A stretch of 64,000 bases of DNA from Sternotherus odoratus (GCA_032164245.1 JAVMKO010000002.1:177016920-177080919); one strand, 5' to 3'; counted from the stretch's first letter, positions 34,248 through 46,081 are shown. The notes: a model not told the origin generated them from the letters alone. Numbers and translations: made by a program.

Positions 34248-36539
34248 GAATTGTAAAATCAGCATCCCTGTTAAATCCATGGCATTTTTGTGTTTAGCGT
34301 AATTATGAATTTAAGTTCACAGGCTCGCCTTTCTGTGTTTAAGTTAACCGAAGATTTCACTGGTAAGCCAAGCTGGTCGCCTGCCATATTTGCTATTTTT
34401 TCTGCACATCAGGGTTTTTTCTTGTGCCCTTAATTAGACGATTTTAAAATACAGCAAGTTCTCCTGGACTCCTTTCCCCCCCTCACATTAGCCTCCTGGG
34501 AGATCTTGCCCATCAGTTCCCTAAGGGAAGTCAAAGTCTGCTTTTCCACAGTCCAGCGTCCCTATTTTGCTGCTCTCCTTTCTTCCTTTTGTGAGGATTC
34601 TGAACTCAATCATCTCATGGCCACTGCTGCCCAGGTTGCCACCCACTGCTACTTCCCCTGCCAATTCTTCCCTGCCAGTAGTGGTGCAGCAAGCAAACAC
34701 CAGGCCTACCACTAAGAAAACAACATAGGCCAGTTTGCCACTCAGGAGAGGCAAAAGAGCTGGAAATTGGCTCCAACTGGCTAACACCCAATGGAGCATT
34801 CCCCTGTTGAAAGGGAACTCCCTGCTGCTACAAGGATGCTGGCTGTGGGCTCCACATCTCTTCCATACACTGTGCAGGGATGGAATGAGAAAGGGGCGTG
34901 GGAAGGTCCACTCCACTTGTTTACTACCACTGCTGTAGGGTCCAATAAGGATGGCAGTAGCAGAACTTAGAGCTGCCTGGAAGCAGTTGTAAGTATGATA
35001 AGTGCTGGGACTGTTCTGAGACTGAGAGAGCTGGGAGCAGTTTCATGATGTCCCTGCCTTCTCCTGGCCAAAAAAGAGTTCTGGACCAGAGTTTTGGACC
35101 AGATTGTGCTTGGCTCACATGTAGGAGGGTGCAAGAAGTTTCCCCCTCCTTTTGTGTCCTCCTCCTCACAGGGCCTGCCTCACTTCTTGACCCCAAGCTC
35201 TCCTAGATAAACTCAGGGACTATTAGTGCAAGAGGGCTGAAGGCCACCCAGAAAGATGGAGATGGGCCAGGTGGAAATACAGAGAGGAGAACATGTTACC
35301 TCCTCCTAAGATCACAGAAAGAAAATATCTTGTTGTGACTGGATAGCACAAATCTGGGATTTTATGTGGATGGAGTTGTTAGGCTTTGCATTTCAAGGCT
35401 GTTGGAGGACAGGCAAAACTTATCCACAGGATTACTTGGTACTGTTCTGTACTTATGCTCAGGGTCTCTTCTGAGATCTCATGATTGCCTCTGGTAGGGC
35501 TGGTTTCTGTGAATGGCAATTAGATACTGTCACCATGCACTCTTGTCTAAGCTCAACAGGGAAACTTAAAATGGTCAGTTTGTAAAGGATAAATTTACAT
35601 GGATCTGAATTATTCTAGCCTTTGGAAGCCTGTGTGAATAAATTTTCTCATGAGATTCCCAGTACTCCTGCTCCAGCTTGGGTGGGGGAATGCAATAAGC
35701 CAAGCCGTTCTTGTAATTATATGAGCACTGTGATTCCTTCTGGAACCAAGGAGGGAATAGGAATGGGAAAGTTAATGAGAAAAAAAGAACTTTTTCAAAT
35801 CCAAAAGGTTAGGATCCATTTTAATGTGAAGATTTGGCTGGGGGCTCTGGTTAGTTGTTACTTTATTCAAGGCAATGATCCATCACTGGTGGTTATAGCA
35901 TCATTTCCTCCCTGAGGAAATGTCTGTAAACTTCTCTCTGTGGTGTGGAAGTTTATTTTAGTTCAGATGTGCATTGAAACGTTTGTTTACCTGAAACTTG
36001 TCCAGCTATGTAACCTTATAATGTACTGTCTCTCCTGCTTGTAAAGCTATGCTGGAAAACTCACTAGAACCTGATCCTGTGATAATTTTGTGTACCAGAA
36101 GCTGCTTAATTGGGACATCCAAATTAAAAGGCTCTCTCATTTTAACATTTTGTGTTACTCAACATGTAACCACACATTTTTCTACTCCAATTAGTGGAAT
36201 GGAAGCCTGTTGTAACCTTGAACCAGGATAAGAGTTCTTCTAGTTGTAATTGACAACTAGGTTAATTAGCCAAAAAAATCCTAATGGAACAGATTGAACA
36301 ATTATGATCCTCCTGTTAGTAACAGAACACACATGGAATTTTAGAGTTCTTTGATATCTACTCACTTAAAGCAGTTTTCTTAATTCATTATCCATAACAC
36401 ATTCTGTTAGCCTCAGTTGTAAGTTTACTACTAGTGAAAACTAAGCAATTCTGACTTCTTATTTCTGGTAAGAACTATGAAATACTGCTGATTTTTGTTG
36501 TTGTAAAGCAGCACAAATGATTTTTTTTTTTGGTACATC
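34248..36539. other. No gene seen
   Basis: Single-copy-looking DNA, slightly GC-richer at 34500-35200. Opposite-strand open frames 34506-34715 and 34521-34916 overlap, and neither has a recognisable domain. Confidence 0.5.
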
Positions 36540-37620
36540 AAAATCTTATTTTGGGTTTGGAGAGTGTTTTGTGGGTTACTGTTCTTGATAGCTTGTAGTC
36601 CATCTTTGTGTGGAATGTTGGTGTAGAGGGCTTCTACATCCATAGTGGCCAGGATGGTGTTTTCTGGAAGATCACCGATGGATTGTAGTTTCCTCAGGAA
36701 ATCAGTGGTGTCTCAAAGATAGCTGGGAGTGCTGGTAGCATAGGGCCTGAGGAGAGAGTCCACATAGCCATTTGCAACAGTCCCGCTGTTAGGGTACCAA
36801 TGCATGAGACGACGGGGCATCCAGGATTTCCAGGTTTGTGAATCTTGGGTAGTAAATAGAATGTCCCTGGTCGGGGTTCTAGGCGTGTGTCTGTATAGAT
36901 CTGTTCCTGTGCTTTTTCAGGGATTTTCTTGAGCAGATGGTGTAGTTTCTTTTGGTAATTCTCAGTGAGATCAGAGGATAATGGCCTGTAGAATGTGGAG
37001 TCAGAGAACTGTCTAGCAGCCTCTTGTTCATATTCCAACTTATTCATGATGACAACAGCACCTCCTTTGTCAGCCTTTTTGATTATGATAAAAGAGTTGT
37101 TCATGAGGCTGTGGATGGAAGTATGTTCAGCACGGCTGAGGTTATGGGGCAATTTCAGCTCGTGCACAGTGGTGGAAGCAATCTATGTAGAAGTCCAGCC
37201 TGCTGTTTCGACCTTCAGGTGGAGTCCATGCAGAATCAGTGTTTTTGTAGTGCTGGTAGGAAGGTTGCTGTGGGTTAGTATGTTGGTCAGACGTATGCTG
37301 GAAATATTCCTTGAGTTTGAGACGTCGAAAGTAAGATTCAAGGTCCCCACAGAACTGTATCATGTTTGTGGGCCTCGAGGGGCAAAAGAAGAGGCCCTGA
37401 GATAGGACCAACTCTTCTGCCAGGCTGAGAGTATAGCTTGAGGGATTAATAATGTTGTTGGGTGGGTGAAGGGAACCACTGCTGTGGTTCCTTGTGGCAT
37501 GTAGCAGTTTAGATAGTTTAGTGTCCTTTTTCCTTTGTAGAGAAGCAAAGTGTATGTTGTAAATGGCTTGTCTAATTTTCGTCAAGTCCATCCATGAAGA
37601 AGTCTGTGTGGAAGGTCGGT
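36540..37620 (-). pseudogene. Penelope-like RT, inverted 5' part
   Basis: The minus strand encodes the N-terminal half of a Penelope-like retroelement protein, reading from about 37620 down to 36540. Visible pieces in order are STQTSSWMDLTKIRQAIYNI, FCPSRPTNMIQFCGDLESYF, the finger motif IIIKKADKGGAVVIMNKLEY, PGTFYLLPKIHKPGNPGCPV, and, in another frame, the motif-A region [17 protein letters not shown]. The palm motifs after this, including the catalytic YxDD, are missing. Frameshifts occur near 37150 and 36700. PLE reverse transcriptases are related to telomerase RT and copy element RNA at chromosomal breaks. The segment joins head-to-head with the forward C-terminal part at about 37620, the arrangement expected from a 5' inversion during target-primed insertion. 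Confidence 0.9.
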
Positions 37621-38376
37621 TTTTTATGTTTCTACCAAGCATTCTTAAAACTACAGTACCCACCAGGAGAAGTGAAAAAACAGATTGACAGAGCCAGAAG
37701 CCACCTGCTACAGGACAGGCCCAACAAAGACAAAAACAGAACACCATTAGCCATCACCTTCAGCCCCCAACTTAAGCCTCTCCAACGCATCATCAAAGAC
37801 CTACAACCTATCCTGAAAGATGATCCCTCACTCCCACAAATCTTGGGAGACAGACCAGTCCTCGCTTACAGAAAGCCCCCCAACCTGAAACAAATACTCA
37901 CCAGCAACCGTACACCACACAACAAAAACACTAACCCAGGTACCTATCCTTGTAACAAAGCCCGATGCCAACTCTGTCCTCATATCCATTTGACTGACAC
38001 CATCATAGGACCTAATCACATCAGCCACACCATCAGAGGCTCATTCACCTGTACATCGACCAATGTGATATATGCCATCATGTGCCACCAATGCCCCTCT
38101 GCTATACAGATTGGCCAAACCGGCCAGTCTCTTCGCAAAAGAATAAATGGACACAAATCTGACATCAGGAATCATAACATTCAAAAACCAGTAGGAGAAC
38201 ACTTCAATCTTCCTGGACATTCCATTAAAGATTTTATAGTGTCAGTTTTGAAACAGAAAAACTTCCAAAACAGACTCCAACGAGAAACTGAGGAATTGGA
38301 ATTAATTTTCAAATTGGACACAATAAACCAAGGGCTAAACAGAACTTGCGAATGGTTCTCTCGTTACACTAATTGA
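37621..38376 (+). pseudogene. Penelope-like C-terminal GIY-YIG endonuclease
   Basis: An open frame of about 250 residues ends at the TGA of 38374-38376. It starts with the linker (PPGEVKKQIDRARSHLLQDR), has the cysteine-rich stretch CNKARCQLC, and then the GIY-YIG nuclease. VIYAIMC is the GIY-like strand and IQIGQTGQSLRKRING the YIG-like strand with its arginine; the Y expected before IG is Q here. A glutamate follows in GEHFNLPGHS, with HNIQKPVGEH upstream of it. The C-terminus is ELELIFKLDTINQGLNRTCE. In PLEs this nuclease nicks the target. The frame is open, but the protein lacks its RT half and the tyrosine is changed, so it is called inactive. The ATG at 37594 lies in the inverted segment and is not a natural start. 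Confidence 0.9.
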
Positions 38377-38665
38377 TTGCATTTCCCTATTTAATTTACC
38401 TTCAATAGGTGTTATCTGCTGCCAGACACACACATCTATTTCAAAAGGTATTTTTTTCTCCTGCTGATAATGGCCCATCCATATTAAACAGACTCTTAGA
38501 ATTGGTATGCTAATGTACAACTCTTTTTTTTTCTTTCTGTGTGTATAAATGCATCTTTCTTCTGTTCCATTCTATGCATCCGATGAAGTGGGCTATAGCC
38601 CACGAAAGCTTATGCTGAAATAAACTGGTTAGTCTCTAAGGTGCTACAAAGTCTTCCTCGTCTTA
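38377..38665 (+). mobile_element. Penelope-like 3' region and terminal pLTR
   Basis: After the endonuclease stop comes an AT-rich untranslated region with TGTGTATAAATGCATC, then the terminus TATGCATCCGATGAAGTGGG, CCCACGAAAGCTTATGCTGA, GGTTAGTCTCTAAGGTGCTA. The same terminus ends the PLE copies at 45676, 50213 (inverted) and 57009, and supplies the arms of the foldback insertions at 45987, 57311 and 60899. Confidence 0.88.
38576..38615 (+). ncRNA. Hammerhead-ribozyme-like motif of PLE terminus
   Basis: The bases can form a minimal type I hammerhead: stem I GCAT/ATGC, core CCGATGA (canonical CTGANGA with the second base changed), an extra A, a 6-bp stem II GTGGGC-TATA-GCCCAC, then GAAA and a very short palindromic stem III (AGCT). 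PLEs are known to carry minimal hammerheads that may act as dimers. Activity of this copy is unproven, and the core change makes it doubtful. Confidence 0.55.
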
Positions 38666-39750
38666 CTGAGAGAGAATGGTATTGCTGGTTGTGTTTCAGA
38701 ATGGTTGGAGGATGAGTTTGTGGCAGGACTGGTGAGAGAAATCACGGGCAAGGTTTTTGTTCCAAAATACTGGCAGTTTTATGTTTGAGAGAAATGCCAT
38801 TTTTTTTCAGGGCTTGTATCTCTAAAACCCCGGCTCACATGACCCCTGATTTGGGTCACTAACCTTACCCTACACTCTAATGAGACACAGCATATTTCAA
38901 GGAATCTGACTAAGCATGTCAATTTTAGTGGACTTTAAAAGGTCGACCTTTAAACAGAAGTTGTGCTACAACCTTTACTATAGTGGTGCTGCCATGCATG
39001 CCACTGTAATACTGAAAAATCTACTTTGATGAAAAGCTACCTCAAGGCACATTAAAAACTATCTTCCCTTCATCTTAAGATCCCAACAATGTGGTGAGGT
39101 CACATTTCTTTTAAAAACATTATTAGAGTTATGTGGGGCACTTTTATTAATTAAAATGTCCACTTTGGCTCAAAATATTTCTTGACACAGACTAAAACAA
39201 TGTGCTTAAAGGCTGAAGTAACACGTTTTGCTGTGAAATGATGAATTGTTTAGAAGTAGCCAAGAGGTCGCTTGTGGACTGAAATAGTAAATCTTACCAT
39301 TTTCTATTGCATATAACATTGAGTGACATATGACATAAAATACAATATTTTAAGGGCATTTTGGTGCCTGGCTTCTTCCTGAGCCAGAATGATGTTAACC
39401 CTTTCAAGTTCAGTGTGGAAAGAGTTGTGAATTTTTGCATAAGATCTGTTTCCTGAAGTGATTGTATGCTTTGTAGTTAAAGAATGGACCCAACTTCCCC
39501 CACGCCTGTGTGAACTCACAAACTGTGACAGGGTTCTATGGTTTACCAGAACCAGAAGTAGGACTAAGCTTATCTGAGATGCACAAAGCAGAGCTCAGAT
39601 CTCAGGGAAACAAATTTCCCTTTTATAAAACTTGCTCATTAGGATATGAGCAAAAATATAAAACAATGAGAGAATTCATATGAACAGGAAATTGCAGCAG
39701 GCCATAATGGTATAAAGCTTAACTTCCAAATCAATCAATTTGTAAGCACC
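38666..39750. other. No gene seen
   Basis: AT-rich single-copy-looking DNA between PLE and LINE fragments. Confidence 0.5.
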
Positions 39751-39754
39751 CAGA

Positions 39755-39975
39755 AGATAATAAGCCGATAAGTAACCGTCAACATGGATTTGTTGGAACA
39801 AACCATGGAACAAACCATGTCAAACCAACCTAACAGCCTTCTTTGACAGGGTAACAAGCTTTGTTGATGAGGGGGGAAGCAACAGATGTGATATATCTTG
39901 ACTTTAGTATGGCTTTTGATATTATCTCACATGACCTTTTCTTAAGCAAACTTGGAAAATATAGCTAGATGGGAC
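39755..39975 (+). pseudogene. LINE reverse transcriptase fragment (L3/CR1 type)
   Basis: Plus-strand translation gives NRQHGFVGTNHGTNHVKPT, then VIYLDFSMAFDIISHDLFLS and KLGKYS, with stops between. This is the RT motif-A region (LDFSKAFD in live copies) of a CR1/L3-type LINE, about 70 residues. A 12-bp tandem duplication (GGAACAAACCAT) lies at about 39796-39819. Only this internal piece survives; on its right it is cut by a GC-rich repeat. Confidence 0.8.
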
Positions 39976-40375
39976 AGTTTTTGGCTTGGGGTGCTGAGCT
40001 GCACTCCTCTTTCCCTGTCCACACTCCTCACTGCCCCCTAGAGCTGAGGCTCAGAACAGGGCTGTGGCTTCGAGAAGAAGGGGATGCAGACAGGGGCAAG
40101 GCAGCGGAGGCTGCGCCACAGCTAGGAGTGGGTGCAGACCATGGGATGGGCGGCTGCAGGTCTGGCAGCCGAGTGGGAGCCTGGGCTGGTGGCTGGGATG
40201 CTGAATGCGGGCGCCGGTGACTGGGACCTGGGGGCCAGCAGTGCAGCGTTGGCCTCAGCTCCACTTTGCCCTCAGCCCAGCTCTGTCCTTATTCCCACTC
40301 CACACACCAGACCAGCTCCGCCTCTAGCCCCAGCTCCTCCCCAATCCCTAGTTCTGCCCCCTAATGTTTCACTTT
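39976..40375. repeat. GC-rich interspersed segment
   Basis: A 400-bp GC-rich stretch (TCTGGCAGCCGAGTGGGAGC, CCCAGCTCTGTCCTTATTCC, CGCCTCTAGCCCCAGCTCCT) follows directly on the LINE fragment and ends at TGCCCCCTAATGTTTCACTT. It resembles the GC-rich interiors of other non-autonomous elements in this window, but no terminal repeats are clear. Its open frames overlap on both strands and are compositional. Confidence 0.45.
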
Positions 40376-40576
40376 TGTCAAATCTTTTAGTGGAGACCTA
40401 GGGAAAGGGCTATCTGCGTTAGTTAGGCAGAAGGGCTGGTGGAAGATCCCAGCAGTAGAAAAGGCCAGGCAGGAAGCCTGCCTTTGAGAGGACTGTGAAA
40501 CCCAGTTGGAGGATTTGTGGTGAGTAGAGTAGAACGATTCTGTTTTGTTAAATAGACCAGACTCCAAGTATGGGAT

Positions 40577-41065
40577 TGTAAGCGGGCCGCTGATCGCCCT
40601 CTTCGACATACAGGCAGGAGACTGCTTTTTGGCTTCACCGGTGTCTTTTATTCTTTTACACAGTGCAAAAACCCCACCACCTATATACAGCTTATTTACA
40701 AGTTTAGCTTAGGCTCAGCCCTCAGTCTGGCTGGCCTCAGGATTAGCTAGCTCCTGCAGGCTTTCAGCCTCAGCTAGCTTTTTCCCCTCCTGCTTACTAC
40801 CCCTTCACCTTCTCTATCTCACTCTGTCTCCGTCTCCTGTCTCCTTCCTTCCTGTCTCCCTCTGTTCACTCTGGCTTCCTCCCTGGCAGGCTTTATATCC
40901 TGTGGAGGCAGCCAGGTGGAGCACATTAAGCCCTCTGCAGCCCGGGGCTACAGCCAGGTGGCTGATTAGCCTTTCCTAGCAGGCCGGGCTTGCAGGCTTC
41001 TGCCTGTTGCTGGCTAGGAGGGAGCAGGGGCTGACTCAGCAAGCGCTGGTCAGCTGCCTGCTACA
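40577..41065 (-). mobile_element. Solo LTR with 5-bp duplication
   Basis: The segment begins TGTAAGCGGG and ends GCCTGCTACA, so it has TG...CA ends, and both sides are flanked by GGGAT (40572-40576 and 41066-41070). On the minus strand it holds a TATA-like GGATATAAAGCC (about 40892-40903) and a polyadenylation signal AATAAA (about 40647-40652) some 250 bp downstream, the order expected of U3-R-U5. No internal retroviral or Gypsy genes are next to it, so it is a solo LTR left by recombination. Endogenous retrovirus and Gypsy are both possible. The flanks (about 40400-40571 and 41066-41110) may belong to an older repeat. Confidence 0.9.
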
Positions 41066-41070
41066 GGGAT

Positions 41071-43013
41071 GTTATTGAGGGTATACCCATTTTGGGGGAG
41101 CTGAGGCAGCAGTCATGATCAGATGACCCTATAATAGTGCCACTTAGAGATTATAGGTCAAATTGCATTCTCAGTTAAACCGGTGTAGGGGAGAGTTATT
41201 CTGGGTTGTTACTGGAACAATTTAGAGCAGAATCAGGCAAACAGAGGTGTCTGAATTAGGCTGTTTTCGGCAAAAATTTCCCACTGTTGCTAACATTCTG
41301 GCAGCCACCTGGACCCAGATTTTAAGGAGATCTATATAATGTGGTTTATAGGGCTTTGTTCTACACTTCTGCTGCCATAAACTGCTATTACTAGTGACAC
41401 TGAGTTGGTGGTTTTTGATGAAAGTCTTTCTCCAGAAAACACTGCTATAGAGATGGCTGATGTGCTAAAACGATTGCCACACACAAATAGTTTGAAATGA
41501 CACCAATCACTTAGTGAGTTATTTGTTTTGCATCCAAAAAAAAAATTGTGGGTAATGCTGATATGTGAATATGTGGAGAACATAATCAGAAATATGTTCC
41601 CATTAAAATAATCACTGCTATTCCAAAGCTGGTTAAAAGCCTTTATTTCCTGTTCATTTTAAAGGAACAAATACTAGATTTAGAAAAAAATGATTACAAT
41701 ATTATGTTAACAAGCTTGATTTTTGCCAATAAATTTAATTACTTAGGTAGTGATTTCCTGAACATAGTCTGTTTAAAAATTCAGACTTTTTTGGCATAGG
41801 ATTGTTTTCATGTTTAATTAGACTGTTTCCTGCTAAAAAAGAGTTCTGACTTTACGAGCCTTACTCACAGTGAGAGGAATTTACACAACGAGACCCATAA
41901 GATTAACTGCACAAGTAAAGACTCAAGTTGAGCTACTTGCACGCTCCTTTCCCACTGCCGAGCCTCTGTCTCACTTAAGGCCAGAAATCTCCTACTTTGA
42001 CCTATTCTACCTCATCTACATTGAAAATTTCCTCCAACATGCAATATTTTGGGAGCCACCAATCAAATGCTGTTTTGTCCACAGCTCTGGCTCTATTATC
42101 CACCATGTCCTGTAGGCTAAGATACCACTATTTTGTATCTTGCCTCCGATATACAGGCTAGACTAGAACTTGTCTTTTCTTCCAGTGCAGAGATCTGATA
42201 TGGATTATTTATGCTTGTCTAATCATGTGTCTTTTGTATTCAGAAGAATTAGTAAGAAGCTAATTTTACAGTTTGTATATTGCAGATGTTTTCCTGTGAA
42301 TGGTTTCTCTGGGTAATCTGAACTCAGAAGGATTAAAAGTAACACAGTTTTGATGGCACTCTGAGACAAACATGTTTTAAGACTGGCATTAGAGCAATTA
42401 ATTAACATCTGTTAATGTCTTTCATACAGGTCAGCTTTCCTTTCATTAATCTCTTTAATACAAGGTATAACACAGAGGTATTTTCTCATGCACTGTAGGC
42501 TGTATGTTCTTTTGTTGTTTACAGGGTGAAAAATAATCAGATGGAGAGCAGACAGAAAAAGGCATGATAAGTATGAAGCTTAACACCCTTTGGTAAGTAT
42601 CAGGGGAAAAGCCAGTGGAATAATAGTGTAGTTGTGCAAATAGGAATTCCATCCACTAGTCTTTCCAGGGATTTTTCAGAATACAATGACAGTTCAGTAC
42701 AGTTGTACTGTGCATATATCTGAGTACTGCATACTGGCTGTTGAGACTCCTTTCAGACAAAGGCTTATTGTTCTTTTAAAATATTTTAAAAGCCCTTACT
42801 GTGAGACTACCAAACCTCTCTCTCCTCCAGAGCCCAATACTGTTCAGGGTACGACTGGGAATGCATAGTCTTGTCAATGTTAACTAAAGAATAATTTCCC
42901 TGTAGCCTGTGCTAAAAATCCATTTGAATTTCATGTCTCCTCTTCAAACTTCAAATGACCTGCATCAAAATAAAAGCCGACACTGACTCTCTGTTATGGC
43001 CAAGCCATACTCA
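41071..43013. other. No gene seen
   Basis: AT-rich DNA with one decayed palindromic remnant near 41160-41240 (AAACCGGTGTAGGGGAGAGT). No coding region is supported. Confidence 0.5.
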
Positions 43014-43262
43014 GGGCTGGTCTACAGTAGGAGCAGGGATTGACTGAAGATATGCAACTTCAGCTATGTGAATAACGTAGCTGAAGTCAGCGCATCTTCA
43101 GCCGACGTACCTGCCGTCCTCACGGTGGAGGCGGTCGGCAGTGGGCTCCCCTGGTGACTCCAGCTTGTGCCTCTCTGTGAGCTGGAGTTCTGGAGTCAAC
43201 GGGGGCGCAATTGGCAATCTATTTATCGTGTCTTAACAATCACTACCTGCCGATCTACACGG
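43014..43262. mobile_element. Hairpin MITE, family A copy 2, right end lost
   Basis: It starts GGGCTGGTCTACAGTAGG and repeats the internal plan of the 16215 copy: ACTTCAGCTATGTGAATAAC with its inverted partner, ACGTACCTGCCGTCCTCACG, and GACTCCAGCTTGTGCC paired with GAGCTGGAGTTCTGGAGTC. It stops near CTGCCGATCTACACGGG without the terminal GACCAGCCC, so the right end is truncated. Confidence 0.85.
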
Positions 43263-45316
43263 GAGATGGAAACAAAAGTAGCTCTAAGCCACTTTTTGAC
43301 TCTCACTGTTCTCAGTGAACAGGGCGGAGCAGCCTTAGGATGGCTCGAATTCACAGTGAGCTATAATGACTCTAGAAGTGGTTGTGGCAACCCTAAGCAG
43401 AGGTGTTGGAATTAAGGGTGCTGGGGGTGCTATCGCGCCCCAAGGCTTGAAGGGGTTTCCAGTATGTGCAAGGTTTACAGTTTGGTTCAATGGCTCTCAT
43501 CATCCCCACTATACAAATTGTTCCAGCACCCCAGGCCCTGAGTAACTGTAGCGGAGTGACACATACTATCTTCCAACCAGGATCCTGTTTGTCTTCTGTG
43601 CTTGGGACTGAGAAGAGTTGCATAAAGCTATTACGCCAGGTCTCTGTCATGGGATCCCAGCCATTTTATGCTGCCAGAGTGGGATAAAGAGGCTGCAGCG
43701 TAACAGAGTTGGGAACAGTGATCTCCAGATCACAATCCTTTTTGTATAGATTTATGTCATGTCACCAGTCTACAGTTTAGAACAGTGGGATTATTTAGGC
43801 ACAGATTTTCACATTTATATTACAATATGTTAGTTTAAGTTAGTTATTACTTGGGAGCTGGACAACCACATACAGTATGAATGCACCAAGTATAGGGCTT
43901 TAGGCAAATTTGAGGTATTGCCATTAATTTTGCTCAAGCAATAATGTGTGAGCATCCATTTTCATATGCAAAATACACAGTAGTATGTGCAGATTTGGTA
44001 ATTAGATGTACAATTTCCTGACTGTTGGGGTTAAAAGCCTGTGTGCATGGGCAAGTGTGGTTTATTCATATGCACTAGAAGTTTGCACAGACTTACAGGC
44101 CAGACTCAGAATGGCAAAAAATATTGCCTAATATTGATTATTGCCACAATAACTAGCTGTGGCCCCCGATACTAAGTCATTTGACTTTAATGGGCTTTGG
44201 AGCTGGCGTTGTGTAACTAACCCTGGGAATCGGGTACAGTGAGTAGAATGTAATTACTTCTCACATTAGTGGGGCATATCAGCAACTTCTTGAAGACAGT
44301 CCACAATATTTTCCAGAAAATGGACGGGCAAGGAGCTCATGCCTCTTTAAGTTTCAAACAGTTTCACTATATTTAAGACAGATTATGTTTTCCTTAAGGA
44401 AACAATTTATACTCATGCTTCAACTATTTTCCAGTGTTTTCTGATCCCTTCCAACTCTGTGACTATCTGGAGCCATATCATTTTTGTAGTTATACAGAAA
44501 TAAAGTTTATTGTGGCATGGGAAAACCATTCTACTAAAGGTAACATAATTTGTACTCTTTATTTTCAAGTAGAAAAAATAAATTCATCAAGCTAGATAAA
44601 ACCCCTTAGTAGCCCACATTGGATTTTTAGGCATAAAGTTTAAACAAAAAGATGTAGCACATCATGACAAAGGACAGAAAACAAAGTGTATGTAGGATAA
44701 ATATTCAAAACAAAATGAATGGTTTTTCCCTTTCTCCTAAAAGGATCATAAACATAAATCAGGGTTGTTCTTCAGAAAAACCACAAACCCAATGCAAGCA
44801 CTTTCCAAAATAATTCTTGGGGTGAAGAGCCCAAAATAAACAAAGATTGCCCACAAAAAGAGTTTCTGGACCATCTGTGCATTTTCCATTTCTCTTCAAA
44901 ATGACAGCTCAGGATAACTTCCAAATGCATTGGTACGCACAACATATTAGAACAGAAATGGTGGTGTGCAAATTCTATCCAAATGTGAATGTAATAACCT
45001 GAGCTCTCTAGGTTCATTTGAGCCTACATGGCAAATGTTTATAATTTAAAGCTTGACACATCTCAATGTGGCTTAGTTACTGCCAATGTAAATCTCTCTG
45101 TCCTACCATTACAGTGAACCTGTGAAAGTCTGGTTGCTACACAGAGAAACACATTGACCTTAATCTATCTGATTGTTAATTGTCACGGGGGGAAAGTGAA
45201 GATCAGTTCAAATAGAACATTCTTGGTTTTGCAAGTTGTACCCATGTGAACATTCATTATCTTTCCTTTGTACACACAACATTAGTGTCTATTCATTCCG
45301 ACTAAACATTTTCCTC
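43263..45316. other. No gene seen
   Basis: AT-rich single-copy-looking DNA. Short open frames near 43393-43687 overlap on both strands and lack motifs. Confidence 0.5.
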
Positions 45317-45675
45317 AAATCAGCCACACCATCAGAGGCTCATTCACCTGCACATCTTCCAATGTGATATATGCCACCATGTGCCGGCAACACCCCTCCG
45401 CTATGTACATTGGCCATACTGGACAGTCTCTATGCAAAAGAATAAATGGACACAAATCTGACATCAGGAATCATAACATTCAAAAACTGTTAGGAGAACA
45501 CTTCATTCTCCCTGGCCATTCTATTAAAGACTTAAAGGTGTCAATTTTAAAGCAGAAAAACTTCCAAAACAGAGTCCAACGAAAAGCTGATGAACTGGAA
45601 TTAATTTGCAAATTGGACACTGTCAACCAAGGGTTAAACAAGGACTATGAGTGGCTTTGTCATTATATTAATTGA
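45317..45675 (+). pseudogene. Penelope-like GIY-YIG fragment, 5'-truncated
   Basis: Translation starts mid-protein at SHTIRGSFTC and reads VIYATMCRQHPSAMYIGHTG, QSLCKRINGHKSDIRNHNIQ, GEHFILPGHS and LICKLDTVNQGLNKDYEWLC to the stop at 45673-45675. The YIG tyrosine is kept, but the usual arginine after QSL is C. This copy has only the nuclease domain and tail and is not flanked by an inverted 5' piece. The upstream junction near 45316 is a plain truncation. Confidence 0.9.
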
Positions 45676-45955
45676 ATTCATTTTCCTAGTTAAGTCTCTT
45701 TTACAGATTCTTATCAACTGTTAGACATAGATCCACTAAATTTTCACTACAAAATGTTGGATAATGTCCCATCCAAATTAAACAGCCTCTTAGAATTGGT
45801 ATGGTAATTACAACTTTTTTTTTCTTTCTGTGTGTATAAATGCATCTTACTTCTGTTCCATTCTATGCATCCGATGAACTGGGCTATAGCCCATGAAAGC
45901 TTATGCTGAAATAAACTGGCTAGTCTTGAAGGTGCTACAAGTATTCCTCATTTCC
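45676..45955 (+). mobile_element. Penelope-like 3' region with hammerhead-like terminus
   Basis: This untranslated region parallels 38377-38665 (TGTGTATAAATGCATC, then the terminal segment). The hammerhead-like fold is at 45867-45906: core CCGATGA, stem II CTGGGCTATAGCCCA, then TGAAAGCTTATGC. It ends with GGCTAGTCTTGAAGGTGCTA. Confidence 0.82.
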
Positions 45956-45986
45956 TCAAAATGCTTTCAATTACATGTCTTAGTCA

Positions 45987-46081
45987 AGAATCAGAGAGTT
46001 AGCCGTGTTAGTCTGGAATAGCAGAGGTAACAAAGTCCTGTGGCACCTTAAAGACTAAGGTGCCACAGGACTTTGTTACCT
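45987..46081 (+). mobile_element. Penelope-derived foldback insertion 1
   Basis: A 95-bp insertion is flanked by identical 12-bp copies of ATGTCTTAGTCA (45975-45986 and 46082-46093). It has a 40-nt leader (AATCAGAGAGTTAGCCGTGT, then TAGTCTGGAATAGCAG). A 26-bp arm AGGTAACAAAGTCCTGTGGC + ACCTTA follows, then a 5-nt loop AAGAC and the exact inverted arm. The arm is the outer part of the PLE 3' terminus. See insertions at 57311, 60899 and 62542. Confidence 0.9.

Noticed and set aside
37594..37747. ATG at 37594 as the start of an intact Penelope protein
   Set aside because: It lies in the inverted 5' segment, so the ORF start is a chance fusion across the inversion junction.
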